From Candidatus Thermochlorobacteriaceae bacterium (GTDB taxonomy: Bacteria > Bacteroidota > Chlorobiia > Chlorobiales > Thermochlorobacteraceae), in assembly GCA_029263855.1 (NCBI GenBank), contig JAJUFC010000015.1, forward strand, positions 36,958 through 100,957: a stretch of 64,000 nt of DNA, read 5' to 3'. How positions within the stretch are numbered: position 1 is the first letter of the stretch; each line of letters begins with the position of its first letter. The notes below the pieces were generated by a model. It did not search any database and was not told where the DNA came from. It saw only the letters and a program-made list of their open reading frames with translations. The position numbers and the translations under genes were made by a program. Positions 25,258 to 33,402 of the stretch are shown here, piece by piece.

Positions 25258-26742
25258 TCAAATTGAGTTGGGAGACGAGTTGAGGGTGAGTTGCATTCTT
25301 GTTCGTCGTGCGATCAAGCCGAGCGCGATGGCACCCCAAACCGCCGTCAGTGCAAAGTTTGGCAAACCGCCTGTCAAGCCTTGATTGACAAGCAAGAAGG
25401 TCGGAAAGAAGAACAAAAAATACCAAAAATAAAATTTGCTGTTCTGCATCAATCGCACTTCGCGAAAGAGTTCGTTCAACACACGAATGAAGATGCCGAA
25501 GACGAAGAGCGTCAGAAATGTGCCGAGCGCGCCGAAGTTCATGTAGCCTTCGCCGAAAATCGACATTTCAAAACTGAAAATCGAGAGCAGTTTCGGATAA
25601 AACATTTCCATGAAGTAGTAGGTCGTTTGATACGGCTTTTCGAACGGGAGCAGTTGTCGCGGAATGTAGGCGATAAGGTCGCCGAGCATGCCTTTGCCGT
25701 AAAGCAAATCGTTTTCGGAATAGATGGTTGAAAATCCTTCGACGATTTCGCCGAAGCGATGGAGCGCGTCCAAGCGTTTGAGCACCGTTCCGAAGGCGAT
25801 TTCATACCAAGAGAGGTCGAGTTGCTGACGAATGCGCTCTAAGGCGGCGCGCTCTGATGTTGAAAGCGCAAGCAAATCGCGAACCTCGCCAAGCAAAGCC
25901 ACAACACCGCCCAACAAGAGTCCTAACAAGACAATCGTCAAAACAGGCACTTTTCGGTAGCGATGATACCACATTACAATGGCTAAAAATCCCGTCAAGA
26001 CGAAGTTGCCGCGAATCCCGAAACTAATCCAAATTGCCGATTCAATCACGAAGAAGAAAATCCAAAATCGCCACTGCGATTGTTCAAATTGGTGCTTGGC
26101 GTTGGCAAGGAAAGCAAAGAAAAGCGTTTTGGGAATCATCAAGGCGAAAGTCATGAAGGTGGCGATGGCGGTGGTTGCACCAAGCGAGAAGGCTTTACGG
26201 CGAAATTCGCTCATGTCGAGCGCGGCTTGAATCGGCGTTGCGTAGCCTGCAGTCCAAACCGCCAGCACATAGAGCACAACGCCTACGGCTAAGTAGCCCT
26301 TTGAAAGTTGCAAAATCGCAGTCGAGTTGAAACTAAATTGTTGCTCGAAGTTGAGCGCAATCGAGTTAGCAACGGCGCGTCCAAGGTTCAAGAAAAATCC
26401 AATCCAAAAACAAACAATCCCTGCAAGGAAGAGCCAAATTGTGCGCGTGAGAATCTCTTTCGGAAGCGGATGCTCGAGCGTTTTCATTTCAAAAATGGCG
26501 GGCAACAGCGAAAGCACATCGTAAATCGTGAACATCAAGAGGACTGCGCCCAGCGGTTTGATTAAGATGCTGAGCGTTTCTCTGTCATCGCGAAATTGGT
26601 CTGTGTAATTCAGCCACCACAATCCAAGTGCCGTAAGCAAATAGACGGACGAAAGCAAGGAAAGATTTTCAACCTCGAACAAGAGTCCTAACAAAAACAG
26701 CACCACAAAGACTGAGAGATAGATTTGAGCAATGCGTTTCAT
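25258..26742 (-). CDS. Oligosaccharide repeat-unit polymerase-like membrane protein
   Basis: A 494-residue protein with about a dozen hydrophobic helices from the N-terminus (MKRIAQIYLSVFVVLFLLGL) to the last one (NFALTAVWGAIALGLIAR). The long loop around residues 320-400 includes RFGEIVEGFSTIYSENDLLY and MLGDLIAYIPRQLLPFEKPY. This loop, and the following GEGYMNFG stretch, is typical of the oligosaccharide repeat-unit polymerase (O-antigen polymerase/Wzy) superfamily. The family joins undecaprenyl-linked repeat units in the periplasm; that role is inferred from topology and neighbours. The ATG at 26742 is chosen over an in-frame extension that runs into the Wzi-like gene. Confidence 0.8.
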   Translation of the reverse strand: MKRIAQIYLSVFVVLFLLGLLFEVENLSLLSSVYLLTALGLWWLNYTDQFRDDRETLSILIKPLGAVLLMFTIYDVLSLLPAIFEMKTLEHPLPKEILTRTIWLFLAGIVCFWIGFFLNLGRAVANSIALNFEQQFSFNSTAILQLSKGYLAVGVVLYVLAVWTAGYATPIQAALDMSEFRRKAFSLGATTAIATFMTFALMIPKTLFFAFLANAKHQFEQSQWRFWIFFFVIESAIWISFGIRGNFVLTGFLAIVMWYHRYRKVPVLTIVLLGLLLGGVVALLGEVRDLLALSTSERAALERIRQQLDLSWYEIAFGTVLKRLDALHRFGEIVEGFSTIYSENDLLYGKGMLGDLIAYIPRQLLPFEKPYQTTYYFMEMFYPKLLSIFSFEMSIFGEGYMNFGALGTFLTLFVFGIFIRVLNELFREVRLMQNSKFYFWYFLFFFPTFLLVNQGLTGGLPNFALTAVWGAIALGLIARRTRMQLTLNSSPNSI

Positions 26743-26744
26743 CG

Positions 26745-28487
26745 TCAGATGTTTAACTCCGCTCCCAAAAACCAACCGACTCCTGAGAAGTCGCCGCGTT
26801 GGTTGCGAGAAAAGATGAAAAAGTTTTGGCTCTCTTGATAACTCACCGAGCCGTTCAAAAATAAATTGCGTATGACTTCAAAACTCACAGCGGCACGATA
26901 TTCCTCGCGCACGCCCAGCGCACCACTCAAAAATTTGACGAACTCCGAATCAATTTCAGGACGACGGCTCAAGAGCACATCGCCCCCCACATTCGTGAGC
27001 GAATCAGGATTTGCGCCATGACGAAAGCGCGTGTAACTCACCGACGCAATGAGTTGTTTGGTAAAGCGGTATCGCGCCTCGACGAACAAGTTGTCGGAAT
27101 TTGGCGGCGCGAAGTAACCAAGCGGCGAGCCGTAGTGCGTATAGGCGGTGGCGTTGTCTTGCGGTCGCGTCGCGCTTCGCGTGTAGGTGTAAGGGTCGAC
27201 GCGCCCATACTCGATGCGAAAATCAATGTTCTGAATCTCAAATGGGTCGACGATATAAAGCCCCGAGAGATAGGCGAATTTATTGCCCCAAAAATTCTTG
27301 CCGATTTTGCTTGTGGTTAAATCATCGATAAAAATTTGACCGTAAAGCGAAAGGCTTGGCACGACGCGCCAGTTGAAATCCGCGCCGAGCGCGGCGTTGT
27401 CGGGACTGCCGTAGTAATGCTCAATCGAGCGATAGAACATAATCGGATTCAAGTAGCCGACATCAAGCCCGCGCCCCGCCGTGATGATGCTTTCATAAAC
27501 GCCAAAGTTGAAGTTCGGGTGAGGTTGCAAGTCTAATCGATGCGCCACAAAAAACTTTTTTTCTTGCGGCGTTCCGACGACGGTTTTGTATTCGTAATCA
27601 ATCAGTTCGGCAAAAACGCTTGTGTATTTGAGTTTCCAAATTTTGAGCCGAAGCAAGAGTTGATTGTATGAAGTGGCGTAATCGGATAGAACGAGACTGC
27701 CCGTTGCGCCTGCGCCCCATTGGTTTGAAAATTTTCCGTAGGTGATTTCAAAGTAGTTCGTGGCAACTTTGAGATAGGCGACGGCTTCATCGTGATAAGC
27801 AAAGCCGAATTTGCGGCTCAACGCAAAGCCGTATCGCGGCAGGGCGAAAATTTCAGGCGGAAACGCGGCGTTGGTTCGAAGCGCGTTGTCGCGAATATTG
27901 ATGTAGTAATCGACGCGCTCGCCGATTCTGCCCCAAACTATCGCGCCATTGGTGAGCCTATCTTCGCGCTGAATGTCCGAAGAATCCAAGTAGCCGCGCC
28001 GAAACGTGCTACCTGCGACGAAGTCAAAATTCGCCGTGAACTCGTCGGAATCGACGGCAAGCAAATTGCGTCCGTTTTCAAAGAGAACGTTTGGAACGAT
28101 GGGTTCAATCGGCGAGAGAATGCGCTCGACTTCGGTTTTGTAGAACGCATCGGGCGCGGGCGTTTGCGCAAGTCCGAGCCGTTTTAACTCATCGCTGAAC
28201 TCGCGCAAACAAAAATTCGCTTGCTCGCGCTCGACAGGGTTCAAGCGATTTCGATTCTCGGCAAGTTCAGCGACATATTTCGCGAGTTCGACGCGCGCTA
28301 CGGGACGCGCATCGAGGTAAACTTGCTTCAAATTGCCTTTGATGTATTGGCGTTGAAGGAAGTCGTAAATCCAGTGATTGAGTTCAAGATAGATGCCGCC
28401 TTGTGAAACTTGCGTGAGCGATTGCGCTTGCACAGCCGACGAAAAGCATAACAAGCCGACACAAAAGATGAGATAGATGCGAAGCAA
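26745..28487 (-). CDS. Wzi-like capsule assembly outer-membrane protein
   Basis: Starting from the TTG at 28487 the protein has a normal signal peptide (LRIYLIFCVGLLCFSSAVQA) and 580 residues. After an N-terminal helical region of about 120 residues, the rest is aromatic-rich amphipathic strands, such as FAYHDEAVAYLKVATNYFEI and KFSNQWGAGATGSLVLSDYA. The C-terminal strand is FSGVGWFLGAELNI. This matches the capsule assembly Wzi family, whose E. coli member is an 18-strand barrel that anchors polysaccharide at the surface. The start is uncertain; an extended form without a clear signal would overlap the divergent gene at 28548. It heads the operon of polymerase and two glycosyltransferases. 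Confidence 0.75.
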   Translation of the reverse strand: MLRIYLIFCVGLLCFSSAVQAQSLTQVSQGGIYLELNHWIYDFLQRQYIKGNLKQVYLDARPVARVELAKYVAELAENRNRLNPVEREQANFCLREFSDELKRLGLAQTPAPDAFYKTEVERILSPIEPIVPNVLFENGRNLLAVDSDEFTANFDFVAGSTFRRGYLDSSDIQREDRLTNGAIVWGRIGERVDYYINIRDNALRTNAAFPPEIFALPRYGFALSRKFGFAYHDEAVAYLKVATNYFEITYGKFSNQWGAGATGSLVLSDYATSYNQLLLRLKIWKLKYTSVFAELIDYEYKTVVGTPQEKKFFVAHRLDLQPHPNFNFGVYESIITAGRGLDVGYLNPIMFYRSIEHYYGSPDNAALGADFNWRVVPSLSLYGQIFIDDLTTSKIGKNFWGNKFAYLSGLYIVDPFEIQNIDFRIEYGRVDPYTYTRSATRPQDNATAYTHYGSPLGYFAPPNSDNLFVEARYRFTKQLIASVSYTRFRHGANPDSLTNVGGDVLLSRRPEIDSEFVKFLSGALGVREEYRAAVSFEVIRNLFLNGSVSYQESQNFFIFSRNQRGDFSGVGWFLGAELNI

Positions 28488-28547
28488 TTGAGAAATTAAG
28501 TTTTGTTGTAAGTTTGAAAAATAAGTGAGTTTTCTGACCTGAAAAAC

Positions 28548-29678
28548 GTGCCGCAAATTCCATTCATTCACCTTGCACCGAAAGATGCGCATCGCACAGG
28601 CATAGCCTCTTACGCCGATACGCTTCATGCCGCGCTTTCAAAATATGCGCCTTCGTTGGCATTAGTGCGCGTTGATGCTGGCGAATTTATCCGTCATATT
28701 GCTTCGTTTCCATCGCACGCGACGGTTTGGGCGGAACTTGGCGTCAATGAAGGCGAGACTTTTCGCGCCTTGCGTCTTCAAAAGCAACTGCGTCCTGATT
28801 TGAGGCGATTCATCACCATTCACGATGCGCCGCGATTTGTGCATTCTCCCTTTGCGTGGCTCGAGCGTTTTGGCACATCGTTTTGGCAGCGTGCGTTTCG
28901 GCGTGCGTTCAACCTAACCTTTGATCCCTTCATTTTACAGCAAGCCTTGAAAGACGACGATGAATTTTTATGCCTCACAACCGTTGGACGCGACCAACTC
29001 AACGAGCGACTTTATCGACTGCTTCGCCGCCGCACAACAGTGCATTTCCTTCCGCACGTGCTTTATCTTGATGACCCACTTCCTGAACGTGCTTCTGTGC
29101 CTCATACGCCTGCAAGGCTTGGCTTCTTTGGATTCATCACGCCGAACAAAGGCTTGCATCTGCTCATCGACGCGGCGCTCTCGCTCAAAGAATCCAACAA
29201 GAAAACTCACATTCCACACATCGCGATTCGCGGCAAAGCGGCTCCGCAATACTTTGATTACCTCAACGCGCAACGCGCAAAAGTCGACGCGGCGGGTTTA
29301 TCGGAGCGCATTTCATTCGGCGATTTTCTGCCCGACGACGACCTGCCGCGCTTTTTCAGCGAGATTGATTTCTTGGCGTTGCCTTACGATGCGCCGCCCG
29401 TGATTGCGGCAAGCGGCATTTTGCAGTGGGCGCGAACTTACGGCGCGCCTGTCATCGCCTCGTCAACGCCCGCGTTCTCCTCGCTCATCGCGCACGGCAA
29501 AGATGGCTATTTGATTGCGGAGGGAAGCGCGGCGGCATGGGCGCAGGCGTTTGAAGATGTCGCGACGGGCAAACTCAACGGCGACTTGCTATCGGAAGGC
29601 ATCAAGGCGCGTCAGGCGGAAGCGTCGTGGAAAAGCACGTCAGAGCAAGTGATGCGAATCGTTTCGCGCCGAAACTAA
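28548..29678 (+). CDS. Glycosyltransferase (GT4-like), 376 aa
   Basis: GTG start at 28548, divergent from the Wzi-like gene with 60 bases between them. The N-terminus IPFIHLAPKDAHRTGIASYA has the TGIAxY loop of donor-binding GT4 domains. The C-terminal domain has RLGFFGFITPNKGLHLLIDA, ISFGDFLPDDDLPRFFSEID and LALPYDAPPVIAASGILQWA, where the second motif is diverged from the standard E-x7-E. It is the only + strand gene in the polysaccharide locus. Its last 39 bases overlap the 3' end of the convergent GT2 gene. Substrate unknown. Confidence 0.8.
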   Translation: MPQIPFIHLAPKDAHRTGIASYADTLHAALSKYAPSLALVRVDAGEFIRHIASFPSHATVWAELGVNEGETFRALRLQKQLRPDLRRFITIHDAPRFVHSPFAWLERFGTSFWQRAFRRAFNLTFDPFILQQALKDDDEFLCLTTVGRDQLNERLYRLLRRRTTVHFLPHVLYLDDPLPERASVPHTPARLGFFGFITPNKGLHLLIDAALSLKESNKKTHIPHIAIRGKAAPQYFDYLNAQRAKVDAAGLSERISFGDFLPDDDLPRFFSEIDFLALPYDAPPVIAASGILQWARTYGAPVIASSTPAFSSLIAHGKDGYLIAEGSAAAWAQAFEDVATGKLNGDLLSEGIKARQAEASWKSTSEQVMRIVSRRN

Positions 29679-30620
29679 CCCTTTGACAATCGCTTGCGCG
29701 CTCCGCCAATTTCCCTTCGCGCATTGTCCCACAACGGAAAGCGCAAGCCGCGCATATACGATGGGCAACGCCTTCGGAAAAAATTTTCGCATAAACTTCA
29801 CGCGGCTTCGCGTCATAAAGTAGATTGACATCGGGCTGTATGATTTCGGCTGATTGCCGACGCTCCGCCCTTCTTTGTGATAAACGACGCTTTCAGGCGC
29901 GTAACCGAGTTTGAATTTGCCTTTGGCGCGTTCCGCCCAATCGATTTCTTCGTAGTAAAGAAAATACCCTTCCTCCATCAACCCGACTTCTTCCAAAAAC
30001 TTGCGCGAGACGAGCATCGATGCGCCCATCACGTAATCCAACTGTTTTAACACTTCTGCTTGTGAAATCGGTTGTTGGAATTTTTGAAATGCGCCGATGT
30101 GATGCGGTTCGCCTGTGCGCCGATTGATTCTGCCGCCGCATAGCGTTTGAACAGTGTCGGGCGCGTGGTAGTAGAGAAGCGTCGAGCCGCACATGCCAAT
30201 TTTCGGGTTGGATTCAACTTCGGCAATGAGTTTGGTGAGGGCGTCAGGCTTGACGGTGGTGTCGGTGTTCAAGAGCCAGATATACTCAAAGGCTTGCGTG
30301 CAGGCGAAGCGCAGTCCAACGTTGTTTCCGCCTGCAAAGCCTAAGTTCGCGCCGTTTTCAATGACGATGAGTTTTTCTTGAACGGGGCGCGTCGTGCTTT
30401 CGGCGGCGTGGCGCGAGAGCCTGCGATAAGGAACGCCGCGCCGTTGCGCCCATTCGTCAAAGCGTTGGAGCGAATCGTCGGACGAGCCGTTGTCGCAAAG
30501 AATGATTTGGAAGTTCGGGTAGTCAAGACGCAAAAGGCTATCCAAGCACTCTACCGTATCGCGCCATCCGTTCCAGTTCAGGAGCAAAATGAAGACCGAT
30601 GGGCAGGCGACATCGTTCAT
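29640..30620 (-). CDS. Glycosyltransferase family 2 (rhamnosyltransferase-like)
   Basis: A 326-residue GT-A enzyme. It begins with VFILLLNWNGWRDTVECLDS and the nucleotide-binding ILCDNGSSDDSLQRF, then LGFAGGNNVGLRFA and YIWLLNTDTTVKPDAL, where NTDT stands at the metal-binding DxD position. The C-terminal part has DYVMGASMLVSRKFLEEVGL and FLYYEEIDWAERAKG, typical of the rhamnosyltransferase-like (WbbL/GT2) group. It should add a sugar to the growing lipid-linked chain. Its ATG overlaps the methyltransferase stop by four bases, indicating translational coupling. The 3' end overlaps the + strand transferase. Confidence 0.88.
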   Translation of the reverse strand: MNDVACPSVFILLLNWNGWRDTVECLDSLLRLDYPNFQIILCDNGSSDDSLQRFDEWAQRRGVPYRRLSRHAAESTTRPVQEKLIVIENGANLGFAGGNNVGLRFACTQAFEYIWLLNTDTTVKPDALTKLIAEVESNPKIGMCGSTLLYYHAPDTVQTLCGGRINRRTGEPHHIGAFQKFQQPISQAEVLKQLDYVMGASMLVSRKFLEEVGLMEEGYFLYYEEIDWAERAKGKFKLGYAPESVVYHKEGRSVGNQPKSYSPMSIYFMTRSRVKFMRKFFPKALPIVYARLALSVVGQCAKGNWRSAQAIVKGLVSARNDSHHLL

Positions 30621-31333
30621 CGTTCAGCGCGATTATCGAAGTTCACGATGAAAATTTCCCGATAGCAGTTTCCAAAACTCAAAAGCGAAGGCGCGAGCGA
30701 AAAGACGTGCAAAAATCGGAAAACCGCTTTCGCCCACAGCGCAGGGGTTATGAACGCTCTCATTTCAATCATGCGAATCGCAAGATTGTAATTTTTGAAA
30801 TGACGAATCGTCGCCGTTCGATGCTCAGTGACTTTTGCAAGCATTTGGTTTATGGTCTCTACCGTTGGCAAGCCATTCTCTACGTGCTCTTTGAGAAAAG
30901 GGTAATGCTCGCCGCGTAGTTTGTAATACAACTCGTCTAACGCTTTGTCCTGCGCTTCCGCCAGTTTGCCTGCTGGAACTGCCAGACAGAGCATTTTTCG
31001 AGCGACGCGCGCCATTTCCGAAACAGACAAAAATCGATGTTCAGGCGGCACGTGCTCAAGCATATCCGTCGAGACAACAACGTCAAACGACTGACTCTCG
31101 AAAGGCAAGAGATAACCTTGATGTTTAATTGGCTTGAGTTTCGGGTGTAATGTCGTTCCAAAAGCGACATCAATGCCTGTTACGGGCAAATTCAGATAAC
31201 GAGCGATTCCCTGATCGCCGCTTCCGACTTCCAAAATGCTTTGCTCCGCAAGCGCGTCGCCAAAACGCGCTTTTAATTCCCTAACGATAGGTAGGTAACG
31301 GATATTGACGTCAATGCCTAATGCGATGTTCAT
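30617..31333 (-). CDS. SAM-dependent class I methyltransferase
   Basis: A 238-residue protein. The SAM-binding motif I is ILEVGSGDQGIARYLNLPVT, post-I is GIDVAF, and motif II/III is SFDVVVSTDMLEHVPPEHR, characteristic of Methyltransf_11-type enzymes acting on small molecules or glycans. The gene is coupled on both sides by four-base overlaps, to the flippase upstream and the GT2 gene downstream. So it most likely modifies a sugar or caps the glycan of this locus. The acceptor cannot be deduced. Confidence 0.82.
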   Translation of the reverse strand: MNIALGIDVNIRYLPIVRELKARFGDALAEQSILEVGSGDQGIARYLNLPVTGIDVAFGTTLHPKLKPIKHQGYLLPFESQSFDVVVSTDMLEHVPPEHRFLSVSEMARVARKMLCLAVPAGKLAEAQDKALDELYYKLRGEHYPFLKEHVENGLPTVETINQMLAKVTEHRTATIRHFKNYNLAIRMIEMRAFITPALWAKAVFRFLHVFSLAPSLLSFGNCYREIFIVNFDNRAER

Positions 31334-32676
31334 TTGGATTTTAAGGATGTTTGAGAATGTTTTAATGATGCGGCGACGAATCCGCTTGCGGCGGCAATCC
31401 CAATCGTTTCAAACGCAAGCCACGCCACAGCGGGCGCGAAAATACCCCAATGCGACAGCAATGTCAAGTTAAGCGCGACTATCGCCAGCAGTTGAGCCAC
31501 TCGCACCGCCCACTGCGCTTTGGCGTAATCAAAATTGTAGGCGAGCCAAGTGAACGGCGAGCCGAACATTCCCACTACAAATCGCGCGCACAAGAGCGTT
31601 GAGACCCAAACGCCCGCTTGATAAACGTCGCCGAAAATCGCGGGAATGGCTTGCGGAACGAGAAGCGCGTAAAGAATACCGACGCTCATCAATCCAAACG
31701 TCGTTTTCAGAGATGATTTCAAAAATTGGCTCATCTCGCCTCGCGCTTTGATGGCGGAAGCCGTCGATGAAATCGCGCCGTCAAGCGATTCGCTCATCGC
31801 AAACAATGGCAAAGCGACGCGCTGCGCCACGCCGTAAATGCCAATCTCGAACTTCGGCAAGAAATACCCCATCAGCCAAACATCAACGCGAGAGGCGAGC
31901 GCGAAGAGCAATCCCGCAGGCATCGTCAAAAGCAAATAGCGCATCGGCGAAAGCGTCTCGGCGTCGCTGTTGAACTCGCGCTTGAACGGCGCAAGCACAA
32001 ACCGCTTTGGCTCTGCAATGCATGCTTTGAATATGTCGATATTCCAATAAGTCTTTTTCGGCATCATCATTAAGCCGACAATTAAAATTAAAACCGAACT
32101 CACGACACCCGATATGACAACCGCCACCAGCGACCACTTCCCGCTAACTTGCAAATACAACAGCGGCAACAAGTTAAACAGCGACTGCATCGCAATCAGC
32201 AACCCGGCTTGTTTGAAAGTTTGTTTGGATTGAAAATAAACAATCGGCATGGCGAGCATTGAACTTGCAAAGCCTGTCAGAAGAGCCAGTTGCATGAGCG
32301 GCGCAAGCGACGCGCTTCCCCAGACTTCGGCTACGACAGGCGCAAGCAAGAGAAAAAGCAACACAAACGAACAGAGGGAAAGGAATTTCAAACGCACGCC
32401 CCAATTCATCAACGCTGAATGTTCTTCTTCATGCGAGGCAACTTTTGCCGCATAGCGCAGAACAGTTTGATTGATGCCTAAATCCGACAGCACCAGCATG
32501 AGCATATAGTATCCAAAAATGAGCGTATAGCCCCCAACGTCGTCAACGCTTAAGCCGCGCACGATTAAGAGCGAACTTGCCACATTTGCGATTAGACCGA
32601 AAGCCTTCGGCACCATCAGCTTCAGAAAGTTTTCAAATTCGCCAAATCGTGCAAGGCGCAATAGCCAATTTTTCAA
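31330..32676 (-). CDS. Polysaccharide flippase (Wzx/MATE-like)
   Basis: TTG start at 32676. The 448-residue protein has 12 or more TM helices, including GLIANVASSLLIVRGLSVDD, GGYTLIFGYYMLMLVLSDLG and MRYLLLTMPAGLLFALASRV, and resembles the PST/RfbX flippase family of the MOP superfamily. It would flip undecaprenyl-linked repeat units to the periplasmic side, where the polymerase encoded at 25258 could join them. It overlaps the methyltransferase start by four bases. No nearby ATG is in frame, so the rare start codon is accepted. Confidence 0.85.
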   Translation of the reverse strand: MKNWLLRLARFGEFENFLKLMVPKAFGLIANVASSLLIVRGLSVDDVGGYTLIFGYYMLMLVLSDLGINQTVLRYAAKVASHEEEHSALMNWGVRLKFLSLCSFVLLFLLLAPVVAEVWGSASLAPLMQLALLTGFASSMLAMPIVYFQSKQTFKQAGLLIAMQSLFNLLPLLYLQVSGKWSLVAVVISGVVSSVLILIVGLMMMPKKTYWNIDIFKACIAEPKRFVLAPFKREFNSDAETLSPMRYLLLTMPAGLLFALASRVDVWLMGYFLPKFEIGIYGVAQRVALPLFAMSESLDGAISSTASAIKARGEMSQFLKSSLKTTFGLMSVGILYALLVPQAIPAIFGDVYQAGVWVSTLLCARFVVGMFGSPFTWLAYNFDYAKAQWAVRVAQLLAIVALNLTLLSHWGIFAPAVAWLAFETIGIAAASGFVAASLKHSQTSLKSK

Positions 32677-32689
32677 GGGTCTCTCTTAA

Positions 32690-33400
32690 CTAAAGTTGAT
32701 GAGCTGGTGTTGGAAGAAGAAACGACTGCCATTGCTCGACAGCGGGCTTTGCGCCATACCAATTCGCAAACGGTGCAGGCAGATGTTCAACCCCATCAAT
32801 AACGATGTGTTTTGCACCATTGAGATAGCAAGCCTCGATAGGCACAATGCCGTCGCCGTCCGAATTGCCATCGCCAAAAGTATTGCGGTAAAATTCAAAT
32901 GCCATGCGCTCTTGCAGTGAGCCGTTTTGCGTGCCTTTTCGGAACGAACTCGCGACGGAAACAACCTCGACTTGTTCAAAGAAATTGGGCTCGAGATGCT
33001 TGGCGATGAAATCCATTTTCAATTTGGCATATCGCTCACTGCTTTGAAATGGCGTGCCGAGCGTGATGAGTTTGTGAATACTCTTGTTGGAATAAGCGTC
33101 GCCGTGAAATGGTTTTCCGAGCAGATGAATCAGCGCGACTGTGCCGCCGCCGCTGTGGGCGATGAGCGTGATGGGGTCGTTGGGATAAGCGGCTTCGACC
33201 CGTTCAATCGTTTCGTGCAGGCGTTTCATCACGCGGTTCGTCGAGCGTTCAGGCGACGGTGGAATGCCAATCCAATCCAGCGTGGTGAGTGGAACAATGA
33301 AAATTTTTTCAGGCGGCACGAGAGGTGCAAGGTTGCGCTTCATTTCTTCGTAGAGCGCGCTCCAAAGCCCTGCGCCCGCGAGTATGACGATTGGGTTCAC
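32690..33400 (-). CDS. Alpha/beta hydrolase (lipase-like)
   Basis: A GTG at 33400, two bases after the DUF4921 stop, gives 236 residues beginning NPIVILAGAGLWSALYEEMK. The nucleophile elbow is LIAHSGGGTVALIH (Ser in HSGGG, near residue 85). The probable catalytic Asp is within GDGNSDGDGIVPIE and the His in VIDGVEHLPAPFANWY. The fold resembles PGAP1/lipase-class hydrolases acting on esters. It is neither secreted nor membrane bound by sequence. An in-frame upstream start at 33445 would overlap the preceding gene and adds hydrophobic residues, so it is less likely. It sits between DUF4921 and the flippase in the same operon. Confidence 0.75.
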   Translation of the reverse strand: MNPIVILAGAGLWSALYEEMKRNLAPLVPPEKIFIVPLTTLDWIGIPPSPERSTNRVMKRLHETIERVEAAYPNDPITLIAHSGGGTVALIHLLGKPFHGDAYSNKSIHKLITLGTPFQSSERYAKLKMDFIAKHLEPNFFEQVEVVSVASSFRKGTQNGSLQERMAFEFYRNTFGDGNSDGDGIVPIEACYLNGAKHIVIDGVEHLPAPFANWYGAKPAVEQWQSFLLPTPAHQL

Positions 33401-33402
33401 GA

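Noticed and set aside
24224..25384. 386-codon + strand ORF opposite the GT4 gene
   Set aside because: It is a shadow of the glycosyltransferase at 24146-25255; no domain or signal is visible and it has no plausible start region.
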